Below are positions 12,571-23,360 of a stretch of DNA of 64,000 bases, in pieces. The stretch is from assembly GCA_009823395.1 (NCBI GenBank), contig CM020515.1:13834489-13898488 (forward strand), read 5' to 3'. Position numbers and translations under genes: made by a program. The notes beneath the pieces are model-generated. The model did no database searches, was not told the origin of the DNA, and was given only the letters and a program-made list of their open reading frames with translations. Each line of letters opens with the position of its first letter. Position 1 is the stretch's first letter. The stretch is from Thamnaconus septentrionalis. Lineage: Eukaryota; Chordata; Actinopteri; Tetraodontiformes; Monacanthidae.

Positions 12571-15402
12571 CTTATCGTCTGCATCTTTTGCCACGGCCTT
12601 GGCCTCATTTTTCAAAAAAAAAAAGAAAAAAAAGAAAAATCACCTCTGACTGTCTCCATCTCTGCCTCACATCTTTGATTCACTCCAATTCCTGCAGATG
12701 GAAATTGAGAGCCGGGGCTGGGTTTCAGGATAAGGTGGAGGTCTCGAAACGCCGTGAAATAAATAAAGAAATAAAATCCAATTTTTAAGCAAGAAAATAA
12801 CGAATTGCCCCGCCTCCTCCAGCCTTCACCGCGTGAACTTTTTCCAGTAGGTCAAAGCCTGACACGCAAGTGGAGTGCTAAAATAAATAATAACAATCGA
12901 GTCTTCGCCTGGCGAAGACCTGCTCTGATGAGAGCAGGCCACGACGAGAGCGAAGAGGACCTTGCACCAGGCCCTGCAGGATACCGGAATACATTCTGAA
13001 CTCATCTGGACCAGACTGAAGGCAGAAAAATGCCTTCAGTCCGGGGAAACTCTGAACCCACTCAGATTTAGGAGTTGGTGAAAGGTTAATGTCAAAAATG
13101 GAGCCATACCCATAATGCTATGCAAAATACAGTAACTACATAAACTTTGTTTGTGAGACAACAAGTGTGATGCAAAAGCTGCAAAATGTTTCGGTCAATG
13201 TTTCGCTCTAATTTCTTTCCTCTGGCATGAGTCAGTCAGCTACCGAGAGGCTCCATGTTGCCGAGTTCACCGTTTGTTCATCATTTTGACAGTTTCCAGA
13301 TTCTGTTTGCCTTTTATTCTCTGTTTAGTGGCAATCTGAAGTCTGCAGCCTGTGCCCTGCAGTCTGCCGGCGCCCCTGCTGGATGTCGGGGGTAAGACAA
13401 GCGTGCACGCCGACCAAGAGGAGCTGTGTTCGAAAACGTTCTGAAAGGTTTTCAAGGTGATCGTTGTGGCAGCAGTCCGGCCGAATGCGGCCGGTGGACG
13501 ATCAACACTCGGGCTTCTTGATTGGCTCCAATAGAATTATGGGATGTGTCCCACTTCCATCTCATCTTCCCGACCCCATCCTGTCTCCGCCCTCCTGCTT
13601 CTCTCACTCTCACCTGATTTATTTTCTCTCCTCTCCACTCCCTTGACCCCTTTCCTCTTTTCCCTCCGACTTCTTTCATCCTCTCTTTCTCCTCTTTATC
13701 TGCTTCCCCGAATGTGCTCTGAACTTCGACATTAAAAAAAAGAAAAAAGAAAAAAGTCATCTAACAATCACTGCAGCAGGCGCGACACGCCTGGACTATT
13801 AAGCGGGCCAAACATTTTTTTCTCTCTCTCTTTCTCCACACGAATCAGCCTATTTCTTTTTAAAGTTACGGCCTCAATAATTCCAATTTAAGGACGTAGG
13901 TCTCTTAAAGGACACGACTCACCCGATTTACAGCACAGCCCTTTGCTGCTTGTTCAGGAGCCTATTATTTTTTCATTGGCCATTCTGAACACAAACCCCT
14001 GTTGAAGAAAAACGGTGCGGGTCCAGATCAAAAGGTTGCCGCCGCTGCAGCGGTCGGACTTTATTAAAAGAGAAGCAAAAAGCGAAGAAAGGATCTACGG
14101 CGGGCGGCGAGGTGACCGCCAGCGGGTTTAGATCCTTTACTTTTGCTGCTCTGCATCTATTCAAAAAAACATAGAGAAAGAGAATTTTTAAAAAATGATG
14201 AGACGTGAGCAGCCGAGGCTTGACGTTTTTTTACACTCGTCGCGGCGCTTGGCGAGATAACACTGAACCCCGCGATAACTAAGCTGACGCTTCAGCTGGC
14301 GTGTTGACAGGGAAAATAGAGATCTCGTGCACGCACACGCCAACACGCTCACGCGCACGCACAAAATCTACATTACGAGCAAAAGCCGCAAAACAAATAC
14401 GGCCTTAAGACCAACTGAAGGTGCTGAACAAGCGTGCAAGCCTTTTTTTTTTCCTCTTTCATTTTTTTGCCTCTCAGATCAAACCATCTGTGTACGTCTG
14501 CCAGGCCGCGTGAGCTTCTCTCCCTGATGGCGGCTTTGTTGAATCACATTCAGTTTTTAATCTCTCAAAATACGTCTCGCATTGAGCTGTTTTGCACCCC
14601 GAGCTTCCCGTAGGAGGGGGGAAAAAAAGGAAAAAAAAAAAAAAAAAAAAAAAACGGGGGCAGAAGATACGCCGCCTCCTTTTTCTGGATATATCTGGCC
14701 AGCAAAAGTCGTGAGCCATCTGACTTATTTTTAGAGGGGGTGGGGGTAGGGGTTGTGGGGGCGTGGGGTTGACGACGAGGAGCCTCCTAGGCTGTAATCT
14801 AGTTGAGTGACAGCCGCTCACAATGCCTCCCTCGGCAGCCAGGCTGCAGACGTTCGGCAAGAAAGCCGCGCAATTCATGTGAGAGGAACACAGAGAGCCA
14901 GCGAGGGGAGAGAATTGCACTCACCAACAGCGGAGATAAGAAACGGAGGGAGAAGATAAAAGACGGAGCAGGTGGCGGGAGTGCGGTGCTACTGCTGCTA
15001 GGTGGGGGACGGGCGGGAGGAGGGGGTCCTTGTAAGATCTTTAATTTCTCTCTTTCTTTCTTTTTTCCCTTCATGGGAGGCAGAGCATCCGTGATCTCAG
15101 CCCCCCCAGAGCTTCCCGGCCCCATAAAGCACCGCTGGCTATTTATTTTGTCCCCGCGGCGCCCCGACGTTGGCCGTCGTCTTTGGTCGAAATTACCAAT
15201 CTTAAGCGATTTCAGTGCAGCGTGTGAGAGATATTTCCACGTCAGGGAAAAAGATGATGTTTGATATTTATATGAAAGGTCCCATATTGTATTCATATAT
15301 GTTTATATTTAGATCCTTTAGGTCATTCTCCCTGGACTCCAGCAGACAGTTGTTCATCCAAATAACAAAACACAACAAAACTAAACTGTGTTTCTTTCTC
15401 TT

Positions 15403-15470
<68 letters not shown>
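15403..15470. repeat. Compound (CT)n(CA)n microsatellite
   Basis: About nine CT units (15403-15420) pass directly into about 25 CA units (15421-15470). Confidence 0.97.
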
Positions 15471-15472
<2 letters not shown>

Positions 15473-15503
15473 TATGACAGATGAGAAGGCTGGACTATCA
15501 GCA

Positions 15504-15700
15504 GCCTGTCTAATTTAGCCCTCTGTTTACAGCCTCCTGCTGAAATCTCTGGGTTTCTGCTTTGTGACAAAGCCTGATGCCTTGTTGGACCCTTTCTGTT
15601 TGGAAACAGAGAAAAAAAAACAAATTGGACCTCAACACCTAGAAGTGATACTGTCCCCCATCCGACATCACAAAGGGCTGATTTCAAGAATAGTGATTTT
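15504..15700 (+). repeat. Dispersed repeat, copy 1 of a pair (partner at 19895-20075)
   Basis: The segment starts with CTGTCTAATTTAGCCCTCTG and has TGTTTGGAAA in the middle and GACATCACAAAGGGCTG near its end. The same three blocks occur in the same order and at similar spacing near 19.9 kb. This implies an old interspersed element rather than chance. There is no coding content or recognisable family. Confidence 0.55.
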
Positions 15701-16789
15701 TTTTCTTTTAGAAAGTGGAGCAGGCAAAGGAAGTAAAGGAAGGGCTTTTTCTCATTTCTGGGGAGTTTGCTGGCAGGGACATATGCTATTGTTTGAAAAT
15801 AAAAAGTGAATTTTTCCATAATAAAGCAAAAAATTTGGTTTAGTCTCAGGAAATGTAACTGCAAAAATAAATATACAAGGAGCCACTCAGGGACTCGAAG
15901 TGAGCGTGTAAACAGCGACCAAGGCGACTAAGGCCAGAGAGAAACTGCAGCACAGCCGAGGACGGGTTTTCCATGTGAGACCCCTCTCCCTTCTTGTTTT
16001 GATGCCGCTGAAATGGCCCTCTCAACCACTTAGAATTTTCATATACGTGCAATTTTCACGGACGGTAATAAAAAGGATCTAATTCAGTGCCCCGAGTCCT
16101 CCGGGCGCCCTCGTATCACAGAGAGGAAATCACATTGCACACCACGTGCAGCCGAATTATATTTTTGTTTGCCTCTGAGCGCACGCAGGGAATCTAAGGA
16201 GAGCATCAGTGGGGGAAAAAAACTAAGTTGCTTTTGAGAGGATGCCGAGGTCATTTCTGGTTTTATCAGCCACAGGTGAAAACGGCAACAGCTTCGCTCT
16301 CAGAGAGTATGACGTCCTGAAGGAATCATTCGGAGCGAGAAAGTCATTTCACTGACTCGTGACTCATGGCTCCTCATCACTATTGCGACCGCCAGTAGAC
16401 AGCAACTGTATCACCATGAGCACTGTGGGTGAGACAAGAGCCCTGGGTTTTTCTTTCAACTCCTGGGCTCCCACTTTCAGTTCTTGCTATAATGAGACTG
16501 AGCTACGAACAAACAAATCACTCAGTGGCTCACAGGAGCCCAGCCTCACTCACCAAACAAACTAACCAAAATCACTCAAAATAAACATTTACCCTTCCAG
16601 AATTGCCCATTCCCACTGTTCACAATGAAACGGATCAATCGGAAGCTGTTTCAGATCCGACTGATCTGAAGCAGTTTCTGCAAATTCTGGTTGTCTGACT
16701 CAGTGACTCACATAACTCAAGTCAGTGACAAGCTTTGAGTATCCCATCACGGCAATAGCGTACTGAATCATATGAATTGGACGGCGATG

Positions 16790-17354
16790 ATTAGTCGACA
16801 TAATTTAATACGTCCACAACAAAATTTTGTCAGGAAAATTTAAGCATTTGACGTGCCGTGTTATTGTTATTGTAAATTGCTGAGGGATAAAATCGCACTC
16901 TGGTCGCTACATGCTCTGCACTTCAGCCCATGACGCATGAAGTACATAATCCTTTTTTTGTGTGTGTTTATTAGTCAAAAAACCATGGCACAAGCTTGCT
17001 TAGCGAAGGCTAGTTCACTTAAGTAAATACGTACTTTACGGCAAAAATGAGTGAATTACAGCCCCTGTCCATACTAGTGTTTATCCCTAAATGTAACACT
17101 CTTTCACTTATCACTTATCAACTGTGTGATTTAGGGCAGTAAGAAATCCTTTTAAGGTATTTAACCTGACAATAATAAAACAGTGTCATTATTTTAATAT
17201 ACTTGTTTAAAAACGTATGCTGTCAGGGTACAAGAACATAACCAGAAATTCAAAATAGGCACTGCAAAATAAAGATAATCGTGACTAATCGACTATTTGA
17301 AATATTAATTGCTAGATTAGTCAACAACAAAAATAATTGTTAGTTGCAGTCCTA
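16790..17354. mobile_element. Decayed hAT-like non-autonomous DNA transposon remnant
   Basis: The right end, near 17281-17354, carries GACTAATCGACTATTTG and finishes with TAGTTGCAGTCCTA. Its complement, TAGGACTGCAACTA, matches the TAGGGCTGCAAC-type termini of widespread fish hAT elements. Inside the left side, GATTAGTCGACAT (near 16789-16801) echoes the right-end motif in inverted sense. The true left terminus is missing or mutated, so the left boundary is approximate. No transposase frame is present. Confidence 0.45.
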
Positions 17355-18339
17355 CATATGAATGGAGTCTGTTCGGCTTTTTCATTGCATGTGGCCGTGC
17401 AGGGGAGGCGGAGGGGTGAGTCAGGACCTCTCTGGCCTCACACCCTCGTCTGTCCTCCCTCTTCACACCAGATAATTAGTGCGCAGAGGACCCGCTCCAC
17501 TCCCTTTTTCATCACATGCTTGTTCATCTCTAAATCCTCTCCTCTCCATTCTGTTCCTGCGAACAGAGTGTTGCCGTCACCGTGCCGAGGCGGCGACGAT
17601 TGCAGAGTAAAGTACACACGGCGGGAACACGACGCCAAACTCTCAGCCGGTTAGCTCTCCTCCACAGTTATGCTACACTTTTATTGTCTGCGTTTTCGGT
17701 CAAATGATCAGATCTTTTCTGGGCCCCCGCGAGGCTGTTTTCTGCAAACACTCCCACATTCCTGCATCACGATGCAACACCTGAAGCAAAGCAGACAGAA
17801 AAGTTGACTCTCGACTCGATCCGAAGCGCGCAGACACGCACACACATGCGTTTTGACCGCTGCATGACGGCATGGGAGGAGGAGGAGGAGGCGGCGGGAT
17901 GGCAGCCTCTGGTTAAAACTCGACGTGCCAAGGGATCCGAAAGAGCCTGATTAGCACTGACAAGCACCTAGACTATCGCTAACTGGCCCTTGCGAGCAAA
18001 CAATAGCAGCTGCTGGACCTGCTCCACGTAATGCTCGGCAGCAGACTGTAGAGGTCAACGCCACTCGAGTAACAGAAGTGTGAAAAAAAGAACAAAAAAA
18101 CGAAACTTTTTCTGTCTGGCTCGGTTGAATGATTGGCTCGGACGCGATTGCGGAGGCAGGCTGACAGCTGAGATGCTGGACTCAAGTTACCTGTTGGTGC
18201 CGCAGGTTCTTTCGTCAAATCGATGAACCTGCGAAGAATCTCGGCCCGGTTCAGTGTGGTTTGGTTCGGCTAGTCGTGACGTTCCGGCTCCATCGCAGCT
18301 TCTGAAAACACACACAGAAATGAATCCAGGATTGAGGTC
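17355..18339. other. Non-coding segment between two transposon remnants
   Basis: No exon, array or recognisable repeat is seen. A short GGA-rich run lies near 17876-17896. The DNA is otherwise unique-looking. Confidence 0.5.
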
Positions 18340-18729
18340 GTAAAACGATATGGAAACACAAGATTTTACGAGAATTACATTTGCTTTTGTTTGCTGTCAA
18401 GAATGGTTGTTATATTTTTCTCTTTGATTACTTGGAAAAAATATTCCGCCTCCTCCTCCGTCCAAACACAATGGGTCAACTTCACTTGAAGTGAACTGGT
18501 CACGTGACCCCGTACGTCACGTCTGGTGATGTGTCAATGCAAAAAAAGTGTTTCCATGACACTTCTGCGATGTACCTTTATATCGACACATCTGAGAAAC
18601 CACCTCATGAGAGCGTCAAAACCTTTTAGCCATTTTTGAGAGGTATTTCCAAGTTTAGGTGGCTCCATGACCAGTTTTTTATTGCGATATTTACGTTTTC
18701 CGCAATTGTGGAATGGAAACGCAGCTAGT
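18340..18729 (+). mobile_element. MITE family copy A, 5'-truncated
   Basis: It shares with 46460-46873 and 59788-60272 an ordered series of blocks: AAAATATTCCGCCTCCTCC, GTCCAAACA, CACTTGAAGTGAACTGGTCA, CTCATGAGAGCGT and AAAACCTTTTAGCCAT. Its right end is GGAATGGAAACGCAGCT, the inverse complement of the AGCTGCGTTTCC left end seen in copy C. The left terminal repeat is absent here; homology begins near TGGAAACACAAGATTTTACG. The core keeps GGTCACGTGACC (18498-18509) followed by TACGTCAC. No coding capacity is present. The short minus-strand frame across it is a chance reading. Confidence 0.85.
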
Positions 18730-18925
18730 GACTGCTCACATCTGCTATGTGGAGAGTTCAAACTCCTTCCCTCCGCAGGACAAAGCGATATAGGAATAGG
18801 TTTGTATCCGCAGCCATTGTGAGGCCGATGGGAACAACACAAGGTGAAGACTCTTGTGAGGTCGAAGCTGAGACAGATGCTGAAGCACTTTTGACGATTT
18901 TCAAAGTTTTTTCTTTTTACCGTAT

Positions 18926-18931
18926 TTTATT
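18926..18931 (-). terminator. Poly(A) signal (AATAAA) for the minus-strand gene
   Basis: TTTATT on the plus strand is a canonical AATAAA on the minus strand, about 150 bases past the stop codon of the cysteine-rich exon. It is plausibly the gene's cleavage and polyadenylation signal. AATAAA is common by chance, so support comes mainly from position. Confidence 0.4.
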
Positions 18932-19079
18932 CATATTGTGAATGTAATGCCGAGTTTTCGGTCTGCACATCTAATTTACCATCATGTACAAATAAAGGAA
19001 CCTTGAACCACGAGTTGAGGGTTCGACTCATCTACTAGGCACCTCCCGACCCCCGCCGCGACGGACTTACTTTCGCACC

Positions 19080-19358
19080 TCACACCACCGACATCTCCCG
19101 CTGCCGTCCGCCGCTGAAGAAGGAGACGCAGTTGTCCAACAGCTGGAGGCAGAGGGTGCAGAAGGTGTAGCCGCAGTCTCCCGAGCACAGGCGGGAGAAG
19201 ACGCTCACGCACATCTGGCAGCAGAGGTCGCAGCAGGCGTCGCAGCAGTAGCAGCCGTCGTGGCGGTGGTGGGGTTCGGCCCGGCCGCCCTCTTCCAGGC
19301 TGTGCAGGCACTGGGAGCTGCGAGGTCTGGAGGGCGCTGACCCCATCGGCCCCCCCGC
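19080..19358 (-). CDS. Probable last coding exon, cysteine-rich C-terminus of an unidentified protein
   Basis: Read on the minus strand, this begins right after a textbook 3' splice site and ends at a TGA stop. It encodes about 92 residues in phase 0. The first 45 or so are Pro/Ser/Gly- and charge-rich. Then comes a block with 13 cysteines in about 44 residues (pattern GCYCCDACCDLCCQMC, then CSGDC, then CTLC), and it ends SGGRQREMSVV. Almost every codon ends in G or C, and the cysteines are TGC throughout, which favours real coding in this frame over the overlapping Leu/Arg-rich frame. No signal peptide or membrane span is visible in the exon. Paired cysteines recall I-mfa (MyoD family inhibitor) or palmitoylated cysteine strings, but the arrangement is not the I-mfa signature I know, so I assign no family. 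Upstream exons should lie at higher coordinates and were not found. Confidence 0.6.
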   Translation of the reverse strand, partial: AGGPMGSAPSRPRSSQCLHSLEEGGRAEPHHRHDGCYCCDACCDLCCQMCVSVFSRLCSGDCGYTFCTLCLQLLDNCVSFFSGGRQREMSVV

Positions 19359-19386
19359 CTGCGGAGAGGGCACAGCCAGAAAGTGA
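19359..19386 (-). other. 3' splice site (acceptor) of the cysteine-rich exon
   Basis: On the minus strand this reads as a pyrimidine-rich tract, with TTTCTGG, TGTGCC and CTCTCC, ending CCGCAG at 19359-19364. It sits immediately before the open frame. This is a strong vertebrate acceptor consensus. Confidence 0.6.
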
Positions 19387-19894
19387 GGAATTGCAGGGAT
19401 GGAGTCTCTGACGGCTGAGGACGCGTCTAAACTCTGGACGGCCGGCCTGTCCCGAACATCGCCTTTTTTTCACTCTGCAGTCAAATCTGGTGTTCTTCCC
19501 TCATGCTGCGCTCGCTGATGCTCTCCGTCGGCCCCTCTGGCCGACTTCAATATGTAGCGTTTGATGTCGAGCCCTCCCTCCCGCCCCTCCCTCGGCTCTG
19601 TCACCTCCTAGAACTGATGTAACAAAGTGGAAAAAAACAATTCAGAGAAGAGAAAGTGGGCTCCGAGGAACCTCAAGATCACCCGCAATGTCGCGCAAAA
19701 CAACGTGGGCTTTTCTTTGTCGACGTGTGAACGCCCCCGCCCTCGACCTTGAAATGAGACAGAGAGGGCCTTTCTCGAAGGTCACGCGGGGGCCCTCCAA
19801 GCTAGTTTGAAAAGCGAGGCTAATGAGCAATGTGGCGCGACAGAGACGCTACTGGCGGCAATGCAGATGCCGGTGGGGGGAGGGGGGGGACAAA

Positions 19895-20075
19895 GCTCTG
19901 TCTTATTTAGCCCTCTGTTTACGGTCATCGGATATTAGCTTCCCGCTAAAGCTGGTGTGAGCTGCTGGAACTTCACCGTGTTTGGAAAGGGGACACAAAC
20001 AAGGCGGAAAGAGCGAGTCAGTGCCTTCTGTGATGTCACAAACGGGCTGTTTTTTTTCACTGTGTTTTATCACAC
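19895..20075 (+). repeat. Dispersed repeat, copy 2 of a pair (partner at 15504-15700)
   Basis: It begins CTGTCTTATTTAGCCCTCTG, has TGTTTGGAAAGG in the middle and GATGTCACAAACGGGCTG near the end. These match copy 1 block for block, while the sequence between the blocks is diverged. The element family is unknown. Confidence 0.55.
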
Positions 20076-20560
20076 ATGTTTTTTTCCCTCTAAGATGAAA
20101 AGAAAAACAACCAAAAACTAATGGCCACTTTTGGCAAGATCTCCGTCAGCCTAGCTGAGACGCAAAACTCACTTTTAATGAAAATGCTGAAGGTGCCTCG
20201 GGTGGAATATCAATGCGGGGCGGCTGATCAGAGAGCTGAGAGAACTCCTTTCGACTGTGGCAGATGCGCCGTTTAATTCTGCCCCTCGTCCGCCTTTGAA
20301 AGCCGATCACCTCTCTGCCTGCCTGCGACGCCATTCTGTGATCACAAAAAAAAACCCTCCCTGGGAAACAGACTTGCTTTTATATCTAATTTTTTTTTCT
20401 TCTTAACTTACATATCGTATCCTCACAGGGGCAATACTCATCACGGTTAATCAAGGACAGACCGCATCTGTTGCTGTGGCAGCAGCTCCATCTCTCCCCC
20501 TACCCTCCTTTTATTATTAATCTTCCGTTTCCCCTCTGTCCTCTCTCACTCCTTCCTTCC

Positions 20561-20562
<2 letters not shown>

Positions 20563-20617
<55 letters not shown>
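20563..20617. repeat. (CA)27 microsatellite
   Basis: An uninterrupted CA run preceded by a short CCTT tract. Confidence 0.97.
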
Positions 20618-20619
<2 letters not shown>

Positions 20620-20808
20620 CTGCCTCTTTGCAACACAAATGTCAGGTGGGCTGAGTGTGACAGGTGAGCGACAGTGAGGTAGATGCGACCTTGATGCCTC
20701 CCCGAGTGGAGTGATGGTAATAAAAGGTTGTAGTGAGCTATTGTCGCCCCCCCGGGGGGCGCCGTCCATTAATGAGTGACATGAAACAGCCGTGAAACGC
20801 AGCGACTG

Positions 20809-20835
20809 GTGTGTGTGTGGGTGTGTGTGTGTGTG
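20809..20835. repeat. (GT)n microsatellite with one interruption
   Basis: About 13 GT units with one extra GG. It lies about 190 bases from the CA array in complementary orientation. Confidence 0.93.
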
Positions 20836-20939
20836 AGGATGGGGTGATGGAGGACAGGTGACAGCGGTGGCCCTCACCTGAGAGGAGCCGGCCCACTCCA
20901 GCCGGGGTCACACACTGAGGCCTGCACGCGGTTTTCACG

Positions 20940-20983
20940 CAAAATAAATAAATAACTCAATCAATAAATAAATAAATAAATAA
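20940..20983. repeat. (AAAT)n tetranucleotide repeat
   Basis: AAAT units interrupted once by CTCAATC. Confidence 0.93.
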
Positions 20984-21600
20984 CATGCATTCAAGAGAGC
21001 GAGCCGGTGCGCTGAGGTGTCAACAAACAAGGCGCCACCTACAAACAAACAGCGGCCGTCCGAGGACTCCCTGTCAGGAGGTTCGCTGTTTAAAGGATAA
21101 ATCACCGCCTCCTTCCGTTACATTATTCATGCGGTGGCGGCGGCAGCGGCGAGGAGCCCTCTGCACCCCGGGGCAACTTACACAGCCGCCCGCACACCTT
21201 CTCAGGCTCTCGCACACACAGACACGAACCCTCCTGACAATTGAGCTTAACCCCGCCCCTCCCCGCTACCGCTGCCGCAGTGCCTCCGTCCTTCCTGGCA
21301 ATTGTGAGTCAGTTTTATTGTCCAACCAAGAGACTCAAAATACAAGCACAGTTTGTTTTGTTTTCAAGGGAGGTGTGGGGGAGGGGAGGGCCGCAGTGCT
21401 TCTGAGAATATGTGAGCTTTTCTTTTTTTTCTCTTTTTCTTAATTCCAGATCGGGATCATTACAGCTAATGAATTGATAGGGGTGATAAGTGCCAGACCA
21501 CTAATGGAATGCAGTACTTAACCTCCATAATCCCTCCGTGCCCTTCACTTAGTGTCAGGATAATTAGATTATCACCGCTGATGCCTTCTTTTACATGCAG

Positions 21601-21632
21601 ACACACGCACACACACACACACACACACACAC
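21601..21632. repeat. (CA)16 microsatellite
   Basis: A CA run with one G interruption near its start. Confidence 0.95.
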
Positions 21633-22208
21633 CTGGCAACATGCTCAGACTGTGTGTCACCCAGTTTTCTGCCCTTCTTTTATTCCACACCTTTGTTCTT
21701 CTTTGTGTGTCGGCTACTCAGCCGTCTTTTCCACCTATTTTTGAGTGACGTGATGAAGTCCCCGGAATGATACGAACCGAACTGGACTTTTCCATATGTG
21801 TTTGGGAACTTTTCGGAACATCCGGTTGGAAATCCCACTGAGTTAAACTATCCTGTCGACACTGTTCTCTGATGGCAGCTCCACCTCCCACTCCAACCAC
21901 CGGGAGGAACTGCACCAGTCCCGTCATCCGACGACATCGCCGGCAGACTCTCACGTCCCTGTTTCTGACACGTCTTGCAGTTCAGCAGCGTCCACGCGGC
22001 GCCTTGGGCTGTCTTTGCCCATTATACTTCAGCAATATATTTTTTTTGTACAAGTCGTTTCACGCTTGGAAAAAAAAGCAAGCAAGCAGACTAACAAACA
22101 AACAAAACAGCTCTTGTCTCCTGCAGCCTGTCAAGCCTTGTGTCCTGCCTGTAAAGCCCGGAACCAGATGTTTCTCAACGAGTCCTTGTTTATTTGCTCT
22201 CTGCTGCT

Positions 22209-22244
22209 TGTGTGTGTGTATGTGTGTGTGTGTGTGTGTGTGTG
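22209..22244. repeat. (TG)n microsatellite
   Basis: A TG run interrupted once by TA. Confidence 0.95.
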
Positions 22245-23084
22245 AGCGCGTGTGTGCCACCTCAGGCAGGAGGAGAATCCCTGAAGACTCTCCCAGTCAT
22301 TAGCAGCAGTCCAGAGTATAACAGAGCGCCAGCATGCTGGCTGGCTCTCCTCACTGTGGGGAAGCTGCAAACTGTGCACTTCACTTCATTGCCACGTTAA
22401 AAATGCCCCTTAGTGCAACTGTAAAGGCAGGTTTCTGGACAAGGCACAGCCAGAGAAGCAGCCATCTGAAAAAAAAAGCAGCAGAGCTTAGCTCCGAAAA
22501 AAAACCCATCTACCACACCCACGTCTGACTCCTTATTGTTTCGATGAGAGAGAGAAGCGGAGGCAGGAAAATTTAAGAGTGGCCAGAAGTCACAGAGTGT
22601 GAGGCCACGCCCCCAGCTGTCAGTCAGCCCTGAGCTTGCCGGGTTTGTCTCGGTACTGACGCACTTCCCATCTCATCGGACGCTGACAGTCCGTAATGAG
22701 CCCCTGGCGTCTCATCTTCCTGATGAATGGAGAAAGTTGTTTGCGCTCAGTTCCAATCATCCTGGGAGATTCCGCTTTATGGCTCCAGGGCTAAGTAATG
22801 CCCCGACCGGGCGCTTTCGCTCTGCTAACAAACAGTTTTAATCAATCGTTGGTGTCCAATAAATGGAGGGGCGACTTTCCTGCCGTCCTTGATCGCGATT
22901 TCTCTCAATGGGAAGGCCACCGCTGTGTGGGAGAGGCTGTGGAGAGGGAAGGACTAGAGGCGTGTGAGGATGATTCACACACACCGTTTGGTTGAGGCGC
23001 AACTTCAGGAACTGGGGAAGAAGGTGAACTTCAGCATGTGGCACTGTGATGTTGCTTTATTACACAACATGTGCAGAACCAAAT

Positions 23085-23360
23085 GATATCCAACCTCCCA
23101 ACAATACCAACTTTGCAACAATGCCCAACGAAACCCAAGCTTCCAAAGATACCCAACTTTGCAACAATACCCAACGATTCCCTACCTTCCAAGAACACCC
23201 AACAATATCCAACCTTCCAACAATACCCAACGATTCTGACCTTCCAACAATACCCAACGATATCCAACCTTTAAATAATACTCAACAAATGATACCCAAC
23301 CTTTCATTGATACCCAATGATACCGAACAATACCCAACCTTCCAACAATAATACCAGCAA
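23085..23360 (+). repeat. Diverged minisatellite, unit about 28 bp
   Basis: There are repeated blocks of the form CCTTCCAACAATACCCAACG with length changes (about 15 to 32 bp between blocks). The clearest consecutive units are at about 23212-23270. The unit lacks stop codons in several frames, so open frames appear on both strands (plus: repeated TIPND and LPTIPND; minus: repeated VGYCW and LEG). With no start context, splice sites or second exon, these frames are most simply by-products of the repeat. Confidence 0.8.

Larger units (their letters stand above)
3559..16789. other. Non-coding segment, about 13 kb
   Basis: No exon can be supported. The segment contains a GGT tract (4392-4434), poly-A runs (about 5845-5865 and 14631-14654), a possible old repeat near 9 kb, CT and CA arrays, GC-rich stretches at 6.0-6.5 kb and 9.5-9.8 kb, and pyrimidine-rich DNA at 13.55-13.72 kb. 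The minus-strand open frame at 8259-8609 opens at a non-ATG codon and resembles nothing recognised. Confidence 0.6.

Noticed and set aside
13369..13382. GGCGCCCCTGCTGG, resembling a CTCF site
   Set aside because: It is one base short in the C run compared with the core motif, so it was not kept as a site.
14803..15296. Overlapping open frames of 153 and 165 codons on opposite strands
   Set aside because: They are low-complexity, rich in Pro/Ser/Gly/Arg from GC- and purine-rich DNA, with no domain or splice evidence.
18982..19473. Longer Leu/Arg-rich minus-strand frame overlapping the cysteine-rich exon
   Set aside because: The cysteine frame is bounded by a splice acceptor and stop and has coding-like third positions. 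The longer frame is its shadow.
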